From positions 4,692,988 to 4,756,987 of the forward strand of contig NW_023503372.1 in NCBI RefSeq assembly GCF_014529535.1: 64,000 nucleotides of DNA, in the 5' to 3' direction. The notes below the pieces were generated by a model, which was not told where the DNA came from, did no database searches, and saw nothing but the letters and a program-made list of their open reading frames with translations. A program made the position numbers and the translations under genes. Origin of the DNA: Bradysia coprophila. Taxonomy: Eukaryota > Arthropoda > Insecta > Diptera > Sciaridae. Positions 1 through 12,300 of the stretch are shown here, piece by piece (positions within the stretch are counted from its first letter, which is position 1; the number at the start of each line of letters is the position of its first letter).

Positions 1-1405
1 GACAACTGGATTGACAACCCATCTACGCACCATTCATAAAATTGATTTGAAAAAGATTCGAGAGGAAAGGAATCCAAAAAGAGGTGAGATTAATGAAAAT
101 CAATATCCGAGACCACGACCAACCACCTAACGATTTATGTTTCGAGACTTCAGATGAATTTGTTCAAATTACTCAGAGAATTTTTTTCTCTTGAATTTAT
201 AGAAAATGATATTGGTATTGGAAACCAGTCCAAAATCGACGGATTCTTTTCGCCGAGAACCAAAAAGCCATTGGATGAAGTTGTAAGTACGCTGGTGGCG
301 AAAGACGGTTTAACGTTCAACATTTTCGAAAAATCTGAAGAGCTGCGCGCATCGTTGAAAGCTCGGGGCTACATTATCCCGAAGACTGCCAAATCCTTCA
401 AAAAGTTGACGATCGATTACTCTAAAAAAGTTCGTCAACATCAGAAGCAGGTTATAAAGGGTTTGGTAGCGAAAGGCGAAAGATTTTGTACGACGTTTGA
501 CGAGTGGACGTCACTAAGGAATAGGAGATATATAAATCTCATTCTTCACGGGAAGGATTCTGAAATATGGAATCTTGGTATGATACGCATCCGAAAGTCA
601 TTAACATCAGAAAAGTGTTTGGAATTGGTCGAAAAGAGACTGCAAAAATACGACTTGTCAATGAAGAAACACATCATTTGCATATTTACAGACGGTACGT
701 CTGTTATGACGAAAATCACGAAAATTGGCCCAGCCTATCAGCAACTTTGTTATGCGCATGGTATCCAGCTGGCTGTAATTGATGTTCTGTACAAGAAACA
801 AAAGAAAAATGATGCAGCAACTGCAAATGAAACACCTGAATCTGACGATTCAAATTCGGACTCGGATATGGAATTGGATAATGAAGATGGGGAGACGGAC
901 AGTGACGAAGAAATCGATGTTGATGCCAAGGATGTAGTTGAAACAGCTAATGACGCTGACAATGCAAATGATGACGACGCTGAAGACTTTAATGGCATTG
1001 TTGTGGTGGACGACTCTCTTGAAGACACTTCCGCAGAACTGTCAGAGGACCTTAAGCCGATAATAGACAAAGTTCGGAAGATTGTCAAAACGTTTAGAAA
1101 TTCTCCAAAAAAAACGAAAAACTTCAGAGGTACGTGAAGGCCGATTTCAACAAAGAACAACAACTGATTCTCGACACAAAGACTCGATGGAGTAGTTTGG
1201 CCATGATGATGAGGAGATTCTACGACATTCGAAATTGCATCAAAAAGGCGTTAGTCGACATTGAGTCGAACCATTTATTGGAGGACTGCGAAGTGACGGC
1301 CATATCAGAAACAGTCGCCGCATTGGAGCCAATACATCCCGCTGTCGCAGAGATTCAAATTTGATTGCGGCCGACGCGACGATCATCTTTACCTTACCTT
1401 ACCAC
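1..1405 (+). pseudogene. hAT-family transposase, decayed and truncated
   Basis: Remnant of a hAT DNA transposase running in from the left edge. Bases 2-130 encode the tail of a BED zinc finger (HLRTIHK). From 154 a second frame gives the catalytic region with typical hAT strings: FTTFDEWTS near residue 113, FTDGTSVMTKI near 178 and CYAHGIQLAVIDVLYKK near 200, then a long Asp/Glu-rich linker. A frameshift in the A-run near 1108-1115 moves the frame to about 1134-1357 (LDTKTRWSSLAMMMRRF), and another near 1357 continues as NLIAADATIIFT to about 1400. The C-terminal hATC dimerisation domain is missing. At least three frame breaks mean it is inactive. The family call is firm; the subfamily is not determined. 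Confidence 0.88.
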
Positions 1406-2655
1406 ACTTTATACGTGTCAGATGTAATTTTTTTCCTCAGTGTGGTGGTATGACACAGAGTAGTAGTTTGTACACCAATGTGTATATATGTAGGTAGAGT
1501 CAATTTTTATTGCAACAGTAACAATAGTCCTTGTCAGCAATAGTTTCCGTATGAGGGAATTTATAACGTTTGATACAAGAATGAACTTGTTACACCAAGG
1601 TGTGCACAAGTGTTCAAGTCAACAGGCAATCTATATTGAACTTCCCTTCCCCTGTGTTGTCGCGAGACGTATGCCCACCTAAAGTCTTTTAGTCTTTAGG
1701 TTAAAGAATATTTATTTATCGTTTAGCTCGTAATTATCAGAAGTCCTTTAGGACTGAACATTAGGACTGAACTTTATTAGGTGAAACCGCCACCAAAGTT
1801 GAAAATCAATAACAAATTCAACATATTTGTGACATTATGCTCGGTACGGTATACAACGAATGATTCATTGAGAAAGTATAACTTCGAGAGTATAATTTCA
1901 ATAGTCTATGCCAAACCACTTTGACTAATGATGGCATTTTAAAGGTCCTTAATAGTGGTGATTTTATGACTATTTTATTTTGCCGGAAACGTGCACACAT
2001 TCAAATAAGAGCATTTCCGAAAAGCCGTTTTTTAACTTAACGGTCAAAATATTTTCAGTTTTGCTGTGTCACTTACGACCATCTTCACAACAGACATGTC
2101 AGAATTTTTGTTTACCTGAATGGCAACATCTTTTTTGTATGTTCTCTTCACATTTTACCGACTGAATTAGTACGAAACGTTTTGCAGGGAATTTCTAAGG
2201 ACATAAATTCAGGGAATTGAACACTAAATTGCACAATTAAAACCAAATTACTTTTAAAAATTATACTTTATCATAACACACACAATGTTTCACCGAATTG
2301 ATTCGACTTTAAAATTATTTCGGAAAATTTGTCTCAAATTATGTTTATGACACTAGAATGAGCACACTCGGAATTATTTTCTGACCGAAATTGAAACTAA
2401 ATCACTTATTCTTACGCGAAATACTACAAATTTTCGACAAACTTATTTGAAACTAAAAATTTACTGTAGCGATTTGACATTTCATCAAAACAAAATTCAC
2501 TGAACTAGTGAAAACTTAAGATCTTATGGGAAATTTGGGTGAAAAATAACGCAAATCACATATTTCAGGAATTTATAAAGTGAAAAATCTTTCCGGTTTC
2601 ACGTTTTTTTCGTCAAAAGACGAGACGTTGGTATCTTTTTTTTTAATTTTTAGCT
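1406..2655. other. Intergenic, no gene seen
   Basis: AT-rich sequence with only short unsupported reading frames. It begins with a short CTTACC repeat where the hAT homology stops. No domain, splice pattern or RNA gene was recognised. Confidence 0.5.
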
Positions 2656-2663
2656 ATTTTATG

Positions 2664-2800
2664 CAGAGAGATGCTAATATGACGAATGGGTAGTTTAAAG
2701 ATCAAAGATTTTAAAATTGGTTGTATTCTCTCTCAAAACCCCAACTGTCATTCGACATATTCCGTCGAAACGACCCAGTCGTCATATTAGCATCTCTCTG
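2664..2800. repeat. hAT-type MITE with perfect 8-bp target duplication
   Basis: A 137-bp element with terminal inverted repeats starting CAGAGAGATGC; the inverted homology extends through GCTAATATGACGA. It is flanked on both sides by the identical octamer ATTTTATG (2656-2663 and 2801-2808). An 8-bp duplication plus a CA-starting terminus is the hAT signature. It has no coding capacity. Confidence 0.85.
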
Positions 2801-2808
2801 ATTTTATG

Positions 2809-3334
2809 CAAAAAAAATGAGGAAAAATTCGTTTTGGCATAGTCTATAAGGGACATTATCAAAATATTTACTGAATGTGTACTTACATGCTTCGGATTTC
2901 GACATACAGTTAACTCATGTTGATCTTTAGATTCTTGCCGCTTAATGCAGTTCCCCATTTTCACAATAAATGGACAAATTGTGTACACTAAATATTTTGA
3001 CTTTGGTTTGGATTTGTTTATTAATTTTGGCGCTTCAAAATACTAACAAAAATGTTGCCAATCAGATAATTTAAAATTTTAGTGAAACATTTTCCTCGAA
3101 GATGTCGCACGAGAAAATATAGAATCTATATTCGATAGAATTTTAAATGATCAACATTTCATTATTATAAATACATATATCGGGCTCGCATGGAAGACTG
3201 GGACAGGAAGCATTGTTTCGACAGTCGCACAAGGTCAAAATAGAACACACATAATTTCGTCTTACTTTTAAGGAGATTTCAATCTGAAGCGACGATTTAG
3301 GTGCTCCTTTCCAAAAGTTTCTGGAAAGAACATG
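2809..3334. other. Intergenic, no gene seen
   Basis: AT-rich, no convincing coding or structural signal between the hAT MITE and the nested transposon block. Confidence 0.45.
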
Positions 3335-4918
3335 TTAACCTGTTACAGACGGCTGTCATCTGATATCAACAACGACAGCAATAATAAACACCAATCTCTG
3401 ACTTATTAGGTCATATATAGCAAAAAGCATGTTCAAAACAAATGAAGTAAAAGATTTCTGAAATCAATCTATGAAAATCTTCGATCAAATGCAGTAATAG
3501 ACCAGATGAAGAAGAATAATTTATTTTAACAATAAATGTGCTGCCCAATTAAATTAGGTTGCTTTACTACACAGCATATCGATCGATCAAAAGATATTAT
3601 AATTACTAACAATATGTTGAATTTAGAATTTTAGTTTGAAATTAATTATAAATGTGATTATGTATGATGTGGATTGTTGCACTTAAAATTTCTTCTGTCA
3701 TTGACTTTAATTTAGATTTGTTTAGCCTAAAATGGTCGAAAAATTTTAAAACGCTCTCGCCAAATGTTCCTCTACTTCCGAACCATAACCCTTTTACTGT
3801 CCGGTCACTGTAGTTGTATGTGTTTTTGTACTTTTCTTTGTAAAATGGAATGCATCCTTCATATATCGAACGTTTTTCGTTGACAATTTTGATATCTTGT
3901 TCATGATCGTTCACTTCATAACGGATCGTCGGGTCGATAATATACGCTTTCTTCAACTTTGTATCAAAAGCCACAATGTCGCTGAATCTCGACCGTCCTT
4001 CGGAATCGATTGCATATACCTCTTCGAAACATTTTAATTCTTTTTCTTCCAAAAGACCCTTAAGCTGATGTTTCATCTTGTGATGCCGGGCGGTGATTAA
4101 CTGGGTATTTGACTGGCAACTTCCGGTTACATGAGCAATAGTTTCAATCTCTCTACCACATTTGCGACAGAGGGCGGAAGAACAGACATTACCAGGCACA
4201 CCATTCAAATTGGCATAGTTTGAATTCAGTTTGATGGCTGCAACCCATTCTGATGATGATAATGAGTTTTTGTTATAGATGAAGTCGTTGCTAGGAGTGT
4301 ATGTTTGAAAATGGATAACTCCTGATCCTTGGTATTTTAAATTACACCAATTTTCATAACATTTCAGCCGCAGAGCTTGACGTAACGTTTTTGTTGAGTC
4401 ACCTTCGACACCAAGCGATGTGATGCAATTCGACATTTCGTTTGAGCAATCGTATACTTCGTGGAACAGACCGTCGTCAATATTCGACAATTTCTTTGCA
4501 ATGGCAAAATGTTGGAGATGAACTTCCCAACTTGATTTCAAGAGTCCCAAGCCTCTCAATCTTCGTGGTGCATAGAACAAATTATCATTGGTTCGCATCG
4601 GAAGTCCAATAATTTCTTTTGTTGTTCGTCTAATCATTACATCAAGACCCTCCGTGACATACGATGGAATTTTGTTTATTGGAGCCGTTTGTAATGGGAA
4701 TATCAATGTTGGAAATATGTATTGATTGACGATGTTTAACTTCTGATCTGGCTTTAACAATGGTGACGTAGACAAATTGTTTAAATTTTTGTTCAGCTTT
4801 TGGATAGCATAGTGGAATCGTCAAAAATTAATTCTGAGGTAAACGAACAACCGAGGTATTTAACTTTTTCGTCTGCTTTGATGCTCATGATTTCACTGCC
4901 GTCTGACAAAATAATTTT

Positions 4919-5868
4919 GAGGGATTCTTTTGAAAAACAGCCTACCGAAATCGGACGCATTTTCTATTGGAATTTTTTATATGCGCCTAGAACGGACTTC
5001 GACCCTAGAATCCAAAACCACTTTCAAAAAAATTCTTCGAAGTTTGTGTGGCTGGTCAAAGGTGAGCAAAAACCGAAAAATTGCAATTTTCTTACAAAAA
5101 TTGCTCCAGTTACACGAGCCGTACAGGGTCGTGTGGGGTGTCATTAGAAAGGTAATCACATGTACTATTGAGCCGAATAGGGTCTTGTTGGGTTTAAAAT
5201 TCATCCACACTGAAATATGTGCAGATAAAGTTTTTAACCGAAGACGTACACTGTTCTTACTGAAATTTCTCGAGGTACACAAAATGTACATGGTCGTGTG
5301 GGGTATCATTTGAAAGGTAATTTTATGTGCTTTTGAGCCAAATAGAGACTAATGTGGTTTGGATGCATCTATGATGAAATATGGACACTTAAACATTTCC
5401 ACTTCTTTTTCATCGCATATGTATCCAAACCACATAAAACTCTATTTGGCTCAAAAGCTCATAAAATTACCTTTCAAATGATACCCCACACGACCATGTA
5501 CATTTTGTGTACCTCGAGAAATTTCAGTAAGAACAGTGTACGTCTTCGGTTAAAAACTTTATCTGCACATATTTCAGTGTGGATGAATTTTAAACCCAAC
5601 AAGACCCTATTCGGCTCAATAGTACATGTGATTACCTTTCTAATGACACCCCACACGACCCTGTACGGCTCGTGTAACTGGAGCAATTTTTGTAAGAAAA
5701 TTGCAATTTTTCGGTTTTTGCTCACCTTTGACCAGCCACACAAACTTCGAAGAATTTTTTTGAAAGTGGTTTTGGCCACTAGGGTCGAAGTCCTTTCTAG
5801 GCACATATAAAAAATTCCAATAGAAAATGCGTCCGATTTCGGTAGGCTGTTTTTCAAAAGAATCCCTC
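4919..5868. mobile_element. 950-bp foldback element inside the RT
   Basis: Two arms of roughly 460 bp form a near-perfect inverted repeat around a short spacer near 5380-5410, with outer ends GAGGGATTCTTTTG at both sides. It interrupts the R2-like RT between codons for ...AEDK and IILSDG. A TTT is present on both flanks; removing the element and one TTT rejoins the RT in frame, which fixes the borders. Long open frames inside are mirror translations of the arms with no domain. A diverged single arm is at 29893-30175. Superfamily undetermined; a 3-bp duplication would fit PIF/Harbinger or CACTA. Confidence 0.85.
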
Positions 5869-6065
5869 TTTATCTTCCGCAAGTTTACCTTTTGCGATGA
5901 CAATTGCTTGGCTTTTCTTTGGATTGATCTCAAGACCAATTTTTCGGAACAGATCTTGAACCAAATCGATGGAACGTGTTGCACTTTCTTTCGATTTTGT
6001 TGAAACTGCCTGGTCGTCGGCAAAGCCGGTCAAGCAAAGTGCATCGTATTCGTTTGATAATTGGA

Positions 6066-7735
6066 CACCATTTTGTAATAACCAAGTTTCTACCATTTAA
6101 GAGTGATATCGCCAAAACTTGAACCAATTTTGGGGAAAATCAATACTTGGGTTCGGCGATCCGGGCGAACCATAGCGCGTTAGATTCGTCTTTCAATTCT
6201 AGACAATACGTATCTTTTCCTTTTTTTTATTAATTGTGTACTTTTGGTGTAAATTGGTAAAATGCAGGCACATGTCATAGGGTAGGGAAAACACTTTTTT
6301 AGTATTAACTCGAGGTAGACGATTTTTTAGAAGTTGAAATGTTGTGCGAATGTGCGCCTCTAAAAGACCTATCATTAGAGTATAGGCACGAGTCGGTGCC
6401 ACTGTACGTTCGGGAGTAAAAAATGAAAGTATGGTCGATTTTCGCACAGTACTGCTGGCCTGCAACAGAAAGTTTCCGTGAAACCGACTATGGGGTGTTG
6501 TAGCTGGACACACTCACTATTATCCCACGTAAACTAATACTCAGAAAAATTGTGTTGCAGGCCAGGAAGTTGCACGAAGTAAAAAGTTGCCCAAATTTAA
6601 CCAATTTTTTCATAATTTCGAGTTCAACGAACGGCGTTAAGGTCTGATTGTGATCAAAAATTATCCTAAAGTTATGTTATTTGCATTTAGTGATCATATC
6701 ATGAGTCCAGGAACGAACAATGCCATTAATCTTTGTCTATATTAATGTGAGTGGTTTTTTTCAGTATGTCTGAAAATTTCAATTTTAAACCGCCTCAAAA
6801 TATGGTATTAACTAGCCGATTCCAAAAATATTTTCTTTTCTTTTTTTAAAATCATTTTAGTGGGCCGGAAAAATCATCAAAGTTTGTGTGGGAAAATTTT
6901 TTTCCCATATATTCCCATACAAACTTTGATGATTTTTCCGGCCCACTAAAATGATTTTAAAAAAAGAAAAGAAAATATTTTTGGAATCGGCTAGTTAATA
7001 CCATATTTTGAGGCGGTTTAAAATTGAAATTTTCAGACATACTGAAAAAAACCACTCACATTAATATAGACAAAGATTAATGGCATTGTTCGTTCCTGGA
7101 CTCATGATATGATCACTAAATGCAAATAACATAACTTTAGGATAATTTTTGATCACAATCAGACCTTAACGCCGTTCGTTGAACTCGAAATTATGAAAAA
7201 ATTGGTTAAATTTGGGCAACTTTTTACTTCGTGCAACTTCCTGGCCTGCAACACAATTTTTCTGAGTATTAGTTTACGTGGGATAATAGTGAGTGTGTCC
7301 AGCTACAACACCCCATAGTCGGTTTCACGGAAACTTTCTGTTACAGGCCAGCAGTACTGTGCGAAAATCGACCATACTTTCATTTTTTACTCCCGAACGT
7401 ACAGTGGCACCGACTCGTGCCTATACTCTAATGATAGGTCTTTTAGAGGCGCACATTCGCACAACATTTCAACTTTTAAAAAATCGTCTACCTCGAGTTA
7501 ATACTAAAAAAGTGTTTTCCCTACCCTATGACATGTGCCTGCATTTTACCAATTTACACCAAAAGTACACAATTAATAAAAAAAAGGAAAAGATACGTAT
7601 TGTCTAGAATTGAAAGACGAATCTAACGCGCTATAGCTCGCCCGGATCGCCGAACCCTTGTTTTCAAATTGGTTCAAGTTTTGGCGATATCACTCTTAAA
7701 AAATGTCTTTAAACATGGTTGCTGCAAAATGCAGC
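6066..7735. mobile_element. 1.6-kb palindromic foldback element inside the RT
   Basis: A second giant inverted repeat. Arms of about 790 bp (near 6101-6893 and 6912-7695) are almost identical around an approximately 18-bp loop; weaker inverted homology continues outward on both sides (CATTTTG...AACC). It separates RT motifs B and C. Host RT sequence around Tyr-Gln-Leu/Phe-Ser is present in two diverged copies at the edges (AATTG core), consistent with a short target duplication. TTAA also occurs symmetrically at 6097-6100 and 7696-7699, so the outer border is not certain. Confidence 0.8.
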
Positions 7736-8135
7736 TGAATTGATATCCGTTCGCATTGGAGAATTGTGAATCGCAAATTTCTTTGTAAATGAAATCAATG
7801 GCAATGTTAAACAGTATGGGCGATAGTGGACCACCTTGTGGAACACCACATTGTACATTGATAGGCTTTGATTTTCCTTCGCTCGTTTGTATTGATACTT
7901 CGTTTTTTGTAAGAAGATTCATGATTAGGTCATGTAAATTCGATGAAATACCTTGTGCCTTAAGTGCTTCTGAGATGTGAAGATGACCTACTCGATCGAA
8001 CGCCTTTGAAACGTCGAGAAATGTTATTACACAGTCTTCATTGAGTCGCTTTGCTTTCCGTAGACATGCGTTGATCAATTTGGCATTAATGTGGCACCCA
8101 GACTGTTAATATGCTTGCCGCCTGTGATAGGTTAA

Positions 8136-9166
8136 GGTACTCATACTCATGAAGCTGGCTGGTACCAAAGTTTAAATGGCTCATTTTCGGTGGATTTTTT
8201 CCATATCACAAAATGTTCTCGTTCAAGTCAATGGATTTTGCTGACTTTTCGATCCACTTAACCTATTATTTTCATCTAAACAGAATCTGTTTCATCTAGA
8301 TCCGTGTAACTAGGGTTTTTTTTCACTTTGATTCACGTCTGAATCGTCTTCAAAATTCTATTTCGGAAGTAAATTTATTTCTTTTAAATCAGATGCCAGA
8401 GATACAATAATAAAGTTGGTATCTACTCATTTCTCTGCACTTATACTCACGACTCTGACACATCCGATTCTAAGAGACATCTGACGGATTGTTTGAAAAC
8501 AAAACGAAATAACAAAAAATCAAACTTTTCATTGTCAGTCGAGTGTTGGATGTTGAGTGTGTCGTACAATGTTTGTATTTTGATAATACGCTCTAAACTG
8601 TTTAAAAAGAAATTAATTTTTGTTTTGTGATTCGTGTTATTTTCTGTTAAAGTTATTGGAAGCGGTTAGTCGAATAAATGAAAGTTAAATAATCAAAAAT
8701 ATCATAAAAGTTAGTCATTTACAAGTTTGCCGACCTGTTGCACCGAAAAGCCGCAGTGTAGTTCCACTATTTTTTTATGTTTCGTCCACAAAGCCGAGTA
8801 AACTAATGTGCAATTAAACAAATGTTGATCGTTACTCCAATGCAAGAAATGTTTAATTTTCGGTTTGTACAAATAAAACTAGAACTTTTGTTCAATTGAC
8901 TTGTGTAAACAAGATATATTGAAATAAAACGAGAAGAAGACGAGAAAAAAAAATGTTCAATCGATGAGTGCATTGATCCAACATACAAAAAAAAATGCAT
9001 ACAGTGCGTTCGTTTCTAACAACACGGAATCGGTAAATTTCTATCCTTGTTCGTCAAAATATTATGCATGCTGCACATATGTGCTAGCGTTTATCAAAAA
9101 AATCCGCCGTTTGGGTGATGAAATTTGCAATATTTTGTGTGTGTAATCAGTGTAAAGCCAATCAAA
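8136..9166 (+). other. Upstream region and possible 5' leader of Frl
   Basis: No coding sequence. It separates the transposon block from the Frl start codon and probably contains the 5' leader; no in-frame ATG precedes 9167 within the open stretch. A simple inverted pair near 8390-8500 was not developed further. Confidence 0.4.
8535..8540 (+). promoter_or_regulatory. Possible initiator (TCAGTC)
   Basis: Matches the arthropod initiator TCAGTY about 630 bp before the Frl ATG. No clear TATA box or downstream element accompanies it, so this is only a candidate start site. Confidence 0.18.
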
Positions 9167-9364
9167 ATGGGATTAACCACTTCGAGGGAAGTACAACCAA
9201 TCGATGAAGTTATATCAATTATGACACCGTCACCGACCGGTGTCATTAGTCATTTCAATAATAAACAGCCGAATCATCATTTTCGGCAAGCCAGTGTGAG
9301 AAGCAGAGCGTCACAACCGATTCCCGATCAAAATGAATTGGATAAGCGATTCGCTAAAGTTTTG
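9167..9364 (+). CDS. Frl: Frl coding exon 1
   Basis: 66 codons, ATG in good context (AAAATGG), donor TTG|GTAAGT, phase 0. Starts [10 protein letters not shown]; Gly2 is a plausible myristoylation site. Ends [11 protein letters not shown], matching the FMNL segment before the GTPase-binding domain. Confidence 0.9.
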
Positions 9365-12300
9365 GTAAGTAGATGAAATACAAGGCGCTTAGTGCAACTG
9401 ATTCACCAATTAGGCTGTCGCTTGAAAAAGCTTCAGTTGTGGTGAATATTTTCCATTATTCGTGATGTGACTGCAGAGGCAACTCACGAACTTATAGTAT
9501 TTGTCATAGATTTCCCCGTATTTCTATCTATAAAATTGTCCGAACACTATTGGAATGAAGGGGGACAATTTCATTTAAAAGAAGGCTGTAAAAATCGCTC
9601 TGGCTCAATTGGTTCGTTGACCCAAAAATTCTTTTTACATAAATCACGAAAGCCTTTGCCGTCAGTTTCTTTTATAATTCTTGAAATCCCATCATTGCGT
9701 TCCACTTCTAACACTCCCAGAGAAACCAGATATCTTAACAAATGCTTGCTGTGCGTTCAATCTAACATCATATCACCCACAACATAGCTAACACTCGAAA
9801 ACCAATAGACAGACGCATTAACATTCATTGAAAGTCTCAAATTAAATAGCCACTACATTGTGATACGTATGCATTGCATATACGAAATCATTGTACGTTC
9901 AATCATATGGTTCACTTCTGGGAATTTAACACCATTCAATATCCAAAACGATTTTTAAAGTAAACACGTTTGAGAGGAAAATGCATAACAAAAGATAAAA
10001 ATCATTTCAGTTGAACTATAAATATAGAGAGACTGGATTTTGTATTTTGTTTATTTTATAAAAAAAAAATCTGTTACGATGATACAGGGTGTATCAATTG
10101 AAACCACAGACCTTAAACCGCAAAAGACATTTCTTCGTAAAACAAGAATGTCGAATAAAGTCGTTAGGAGTTTCTCCTGGAGAGTGTTATTGGCATTAAT
10201 TTCATAGCAGCATTTTTTTTTTATTGTTTCATCAAGAACTACCCTAACACCACAAGATTATTCTGAAATTTACATAGAGAAAAAAAATAAGTGTGTTCCG
10301 TCCCAGGGGTTATTTCAAGCAAACGCTCTATTTTATCAATTTGTACCAATTTCTATGACTTCCCCCCAGGTCCGAATAGGCTATACTGTAAATTCGGACC
10401 ATTTCCGAAGGGCCTTTTGGGTGTTTGTATGATTTTTTTTTGTTTGCTTTTTACAAATAAGTTGTTTGTTGCCTCCGAGGAGCTTTTTCTTGTATTTTAG
10501 CTTAACATTTTACGCCTCTGAATGACTCGACCATACCCGTAGATTCACTCATTTAAATGGCAAGGAAGAAAAATATGTTTTGATGTGTGAAGTTTGTGGA
10601 TCGAGCCGAATCCACAGGGTCGCCAGATCAAGACATAATAAGCATTTACGTAACAGTAGTTTACTGAGGGAAAGGGGAAATTCCAACAGGAGTGAAGTTT
10701 TTCGGCCCTAAGGTTTTCGTATGTGTGCGGTATGATTAATCGTTTTTCTCTTACACGAAACCAAAAACAAAGGTCAAAACAAGAGGGGAGAAAATTGTCA
10801 TTTTCTTCCCTTAACTGTCATCAGACGAAGTGTAAAAAAATCCTTTTTTTATGACATTTTGGGTGGTTATAAGGATAATCCCACCACACATATCAAAATA
10901 ATCACACTTTTTCCAGTTTTTGTGTGAAATTTGTTAATACGAGGCGAGGACGAGTTCAATAATCACATGGAAACGAGATTTTTTAAACTATTTATCACAT
11001 GATATGTAGTGCTGTTAGCTTCTAAACAAAATTTCTCGTTTTCCCTACCGGTATAATAAAACAGTGTCGACCCTTGTTAAACAAAACCATGATTCACCCG
11101 CACGAAACCTTTCAAGCCGAGTCAAAAATATTATCCCTTTTTTAAACTTCATCTCCTACCGCTTGAAGTCTTTTCGATTTTTTCACGACAATCAATTTCT
11201 GCAAAATAGACCCTGTTAGTGAGGTGTGTCCGCGTGTTTCCTTTTTTTCTGAATACATTAAATATTTCACTGTTCCTGTACATTTAATCCGCGTTTTTAT
11301 TGCAAATATTTTCATTCGTAATTTGAAGGAGAGACAGTAACATGTTTTCGGCTAAAATGCCGATCGAATAGGGCCGATTAAGGTTTGAAAACTGTAGTTA
11401 ACGTGTCCACTCAACTATTTTGAAATGCAAATTCGTATAAATTAACATTATTGCGACTCTTTCGTTTTCGCTTTTAAAGCAAGGATGGGTTAGAATAGAA
11501 TATATAAATATCTCTCATCACATACCAACGAACGTTACAATGAACCTTTAGTTCCGTATGTTCACTGAATCGAATTGATTCATTAATTACAATATTTTGT
11601 AATGGACACCAGCCATATTTCATCATTTATATACATATGTGTCCCATGTCCCATAAAAGGTGATTGAAAACATTTTCTTTCTGAAGTGACACATTAGATG
11701 TGCTAAGTTCCACGAATTATTATTTTGATTACTTTGCGATACATTGTAATAATAAATTAATGATTCCTATCATTATAGCAGACAAAAAAATTAATCGTTT
11801 TACCAGTCACATGCATGTTACTACCATACAATGTTCTTTGAATCGGATTATTCTACGTTTCGCAGTCATGGTCTATAGGTAGAGGTAAAAATAATCAAAC
11901 CGAAAATTGATTAGAGATCGTTAATCCGGTATTATATTTTTGCCTTTAAATTATTTCATAAAGTTGCGGTATCCTTCCTGACACGATAGCCGTTTCTGTC
12001 AACTTTATTTTTATTTTTATTAATTTGAAGTGGGTAGACCACGTAGACCACGATTAACATCAGTGTGAATTAAGAGTATAAATCACTAACCCATAAGCGA
12101 CATATCAATTTCATGTGAAAGAATGTAATTCGCGAACATATGGCTCTCTGGAAAAGAAATGCTTATGCGGTCTAGCATTTCTGCATTAACTCCCTGTGTG
12201 TAGTTTATGAATTTGCGGTAGAGAAAGAGCGATGATGTGTTGTTTGTAGTTGCTTATCAAACACGCATTATGATCGGAAATTGAAGCTAATTTCAAGTAT

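Larger units (their letters stand above)
3508..8103 (-). pseudogene. R2-clade-like non-LTR retrotransposon, 5'-truncated and interrupted
   Basis: Reverse transcriptase on the minus strand in three pieces: about 8103-7740, 6063-5869 and 4918-3642. The first has the palm motifs FLDVSKAFDRVGH and GVPQGGPLSPILFN, the second the catalytic FADDQAV, the third the thumb, a CX2CX8HX4C knuckle (CRKCG...H...C) and a restriction-like endonuclease core (SDIV...IIDPTIRYE, with S where PD is usual). This order is that of R2-type single-ORF elements. The N-terminal DNA-binding part is absent, as expected for a 5'-truncated target-primed insertion. A one-base frameshift near 4810 and two foldback insertions disable it. 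It lies outside ribosomal DNA and inside a MITE. The exact clade within RLE-bearing elements is uncertain. Confidence 0.82.
3335..8135. mobile_element. TTAA-flanked MITE split by nested insertions
   Basis: The left end (TTAA at 3335-3338, terminus CCTGTTACAGACGGC from 3339) and the right end (GCCTGTGATAGG ending 8131, TTAA at 8132-8135) are the two halves of one MITE. An intact copy of the same family lies at 55459-55662 and aligns to both halves. TTAA duplications suggest piggyBac-type mobilisation. The MITE body is interrupted after about 3507 and resumes at about 8104; everything between is later insertion. Confidence 0.8.

Noticed and set aside
750..1163. 137-codon Ser-rich frame on the minus strand
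   Set aside because: Antisense shadow of the Asp/Glu-rich linker of the hAT transposase.
4800..5857. Several 110-152-codon frames across the 950-bp foldback
   Set aside because: Same sequence read on both arms and both strands; no domain, and they run across the insertion borders.
6199..7607. Identical 104-codon frames in both arms of the 1.6-kb palindrome
   Set aside because: They mirror each other because the arms are nearly identical, begin with GTG rather than ATG and show no recognisable domain. Kept as part of the foldback, not as genes.
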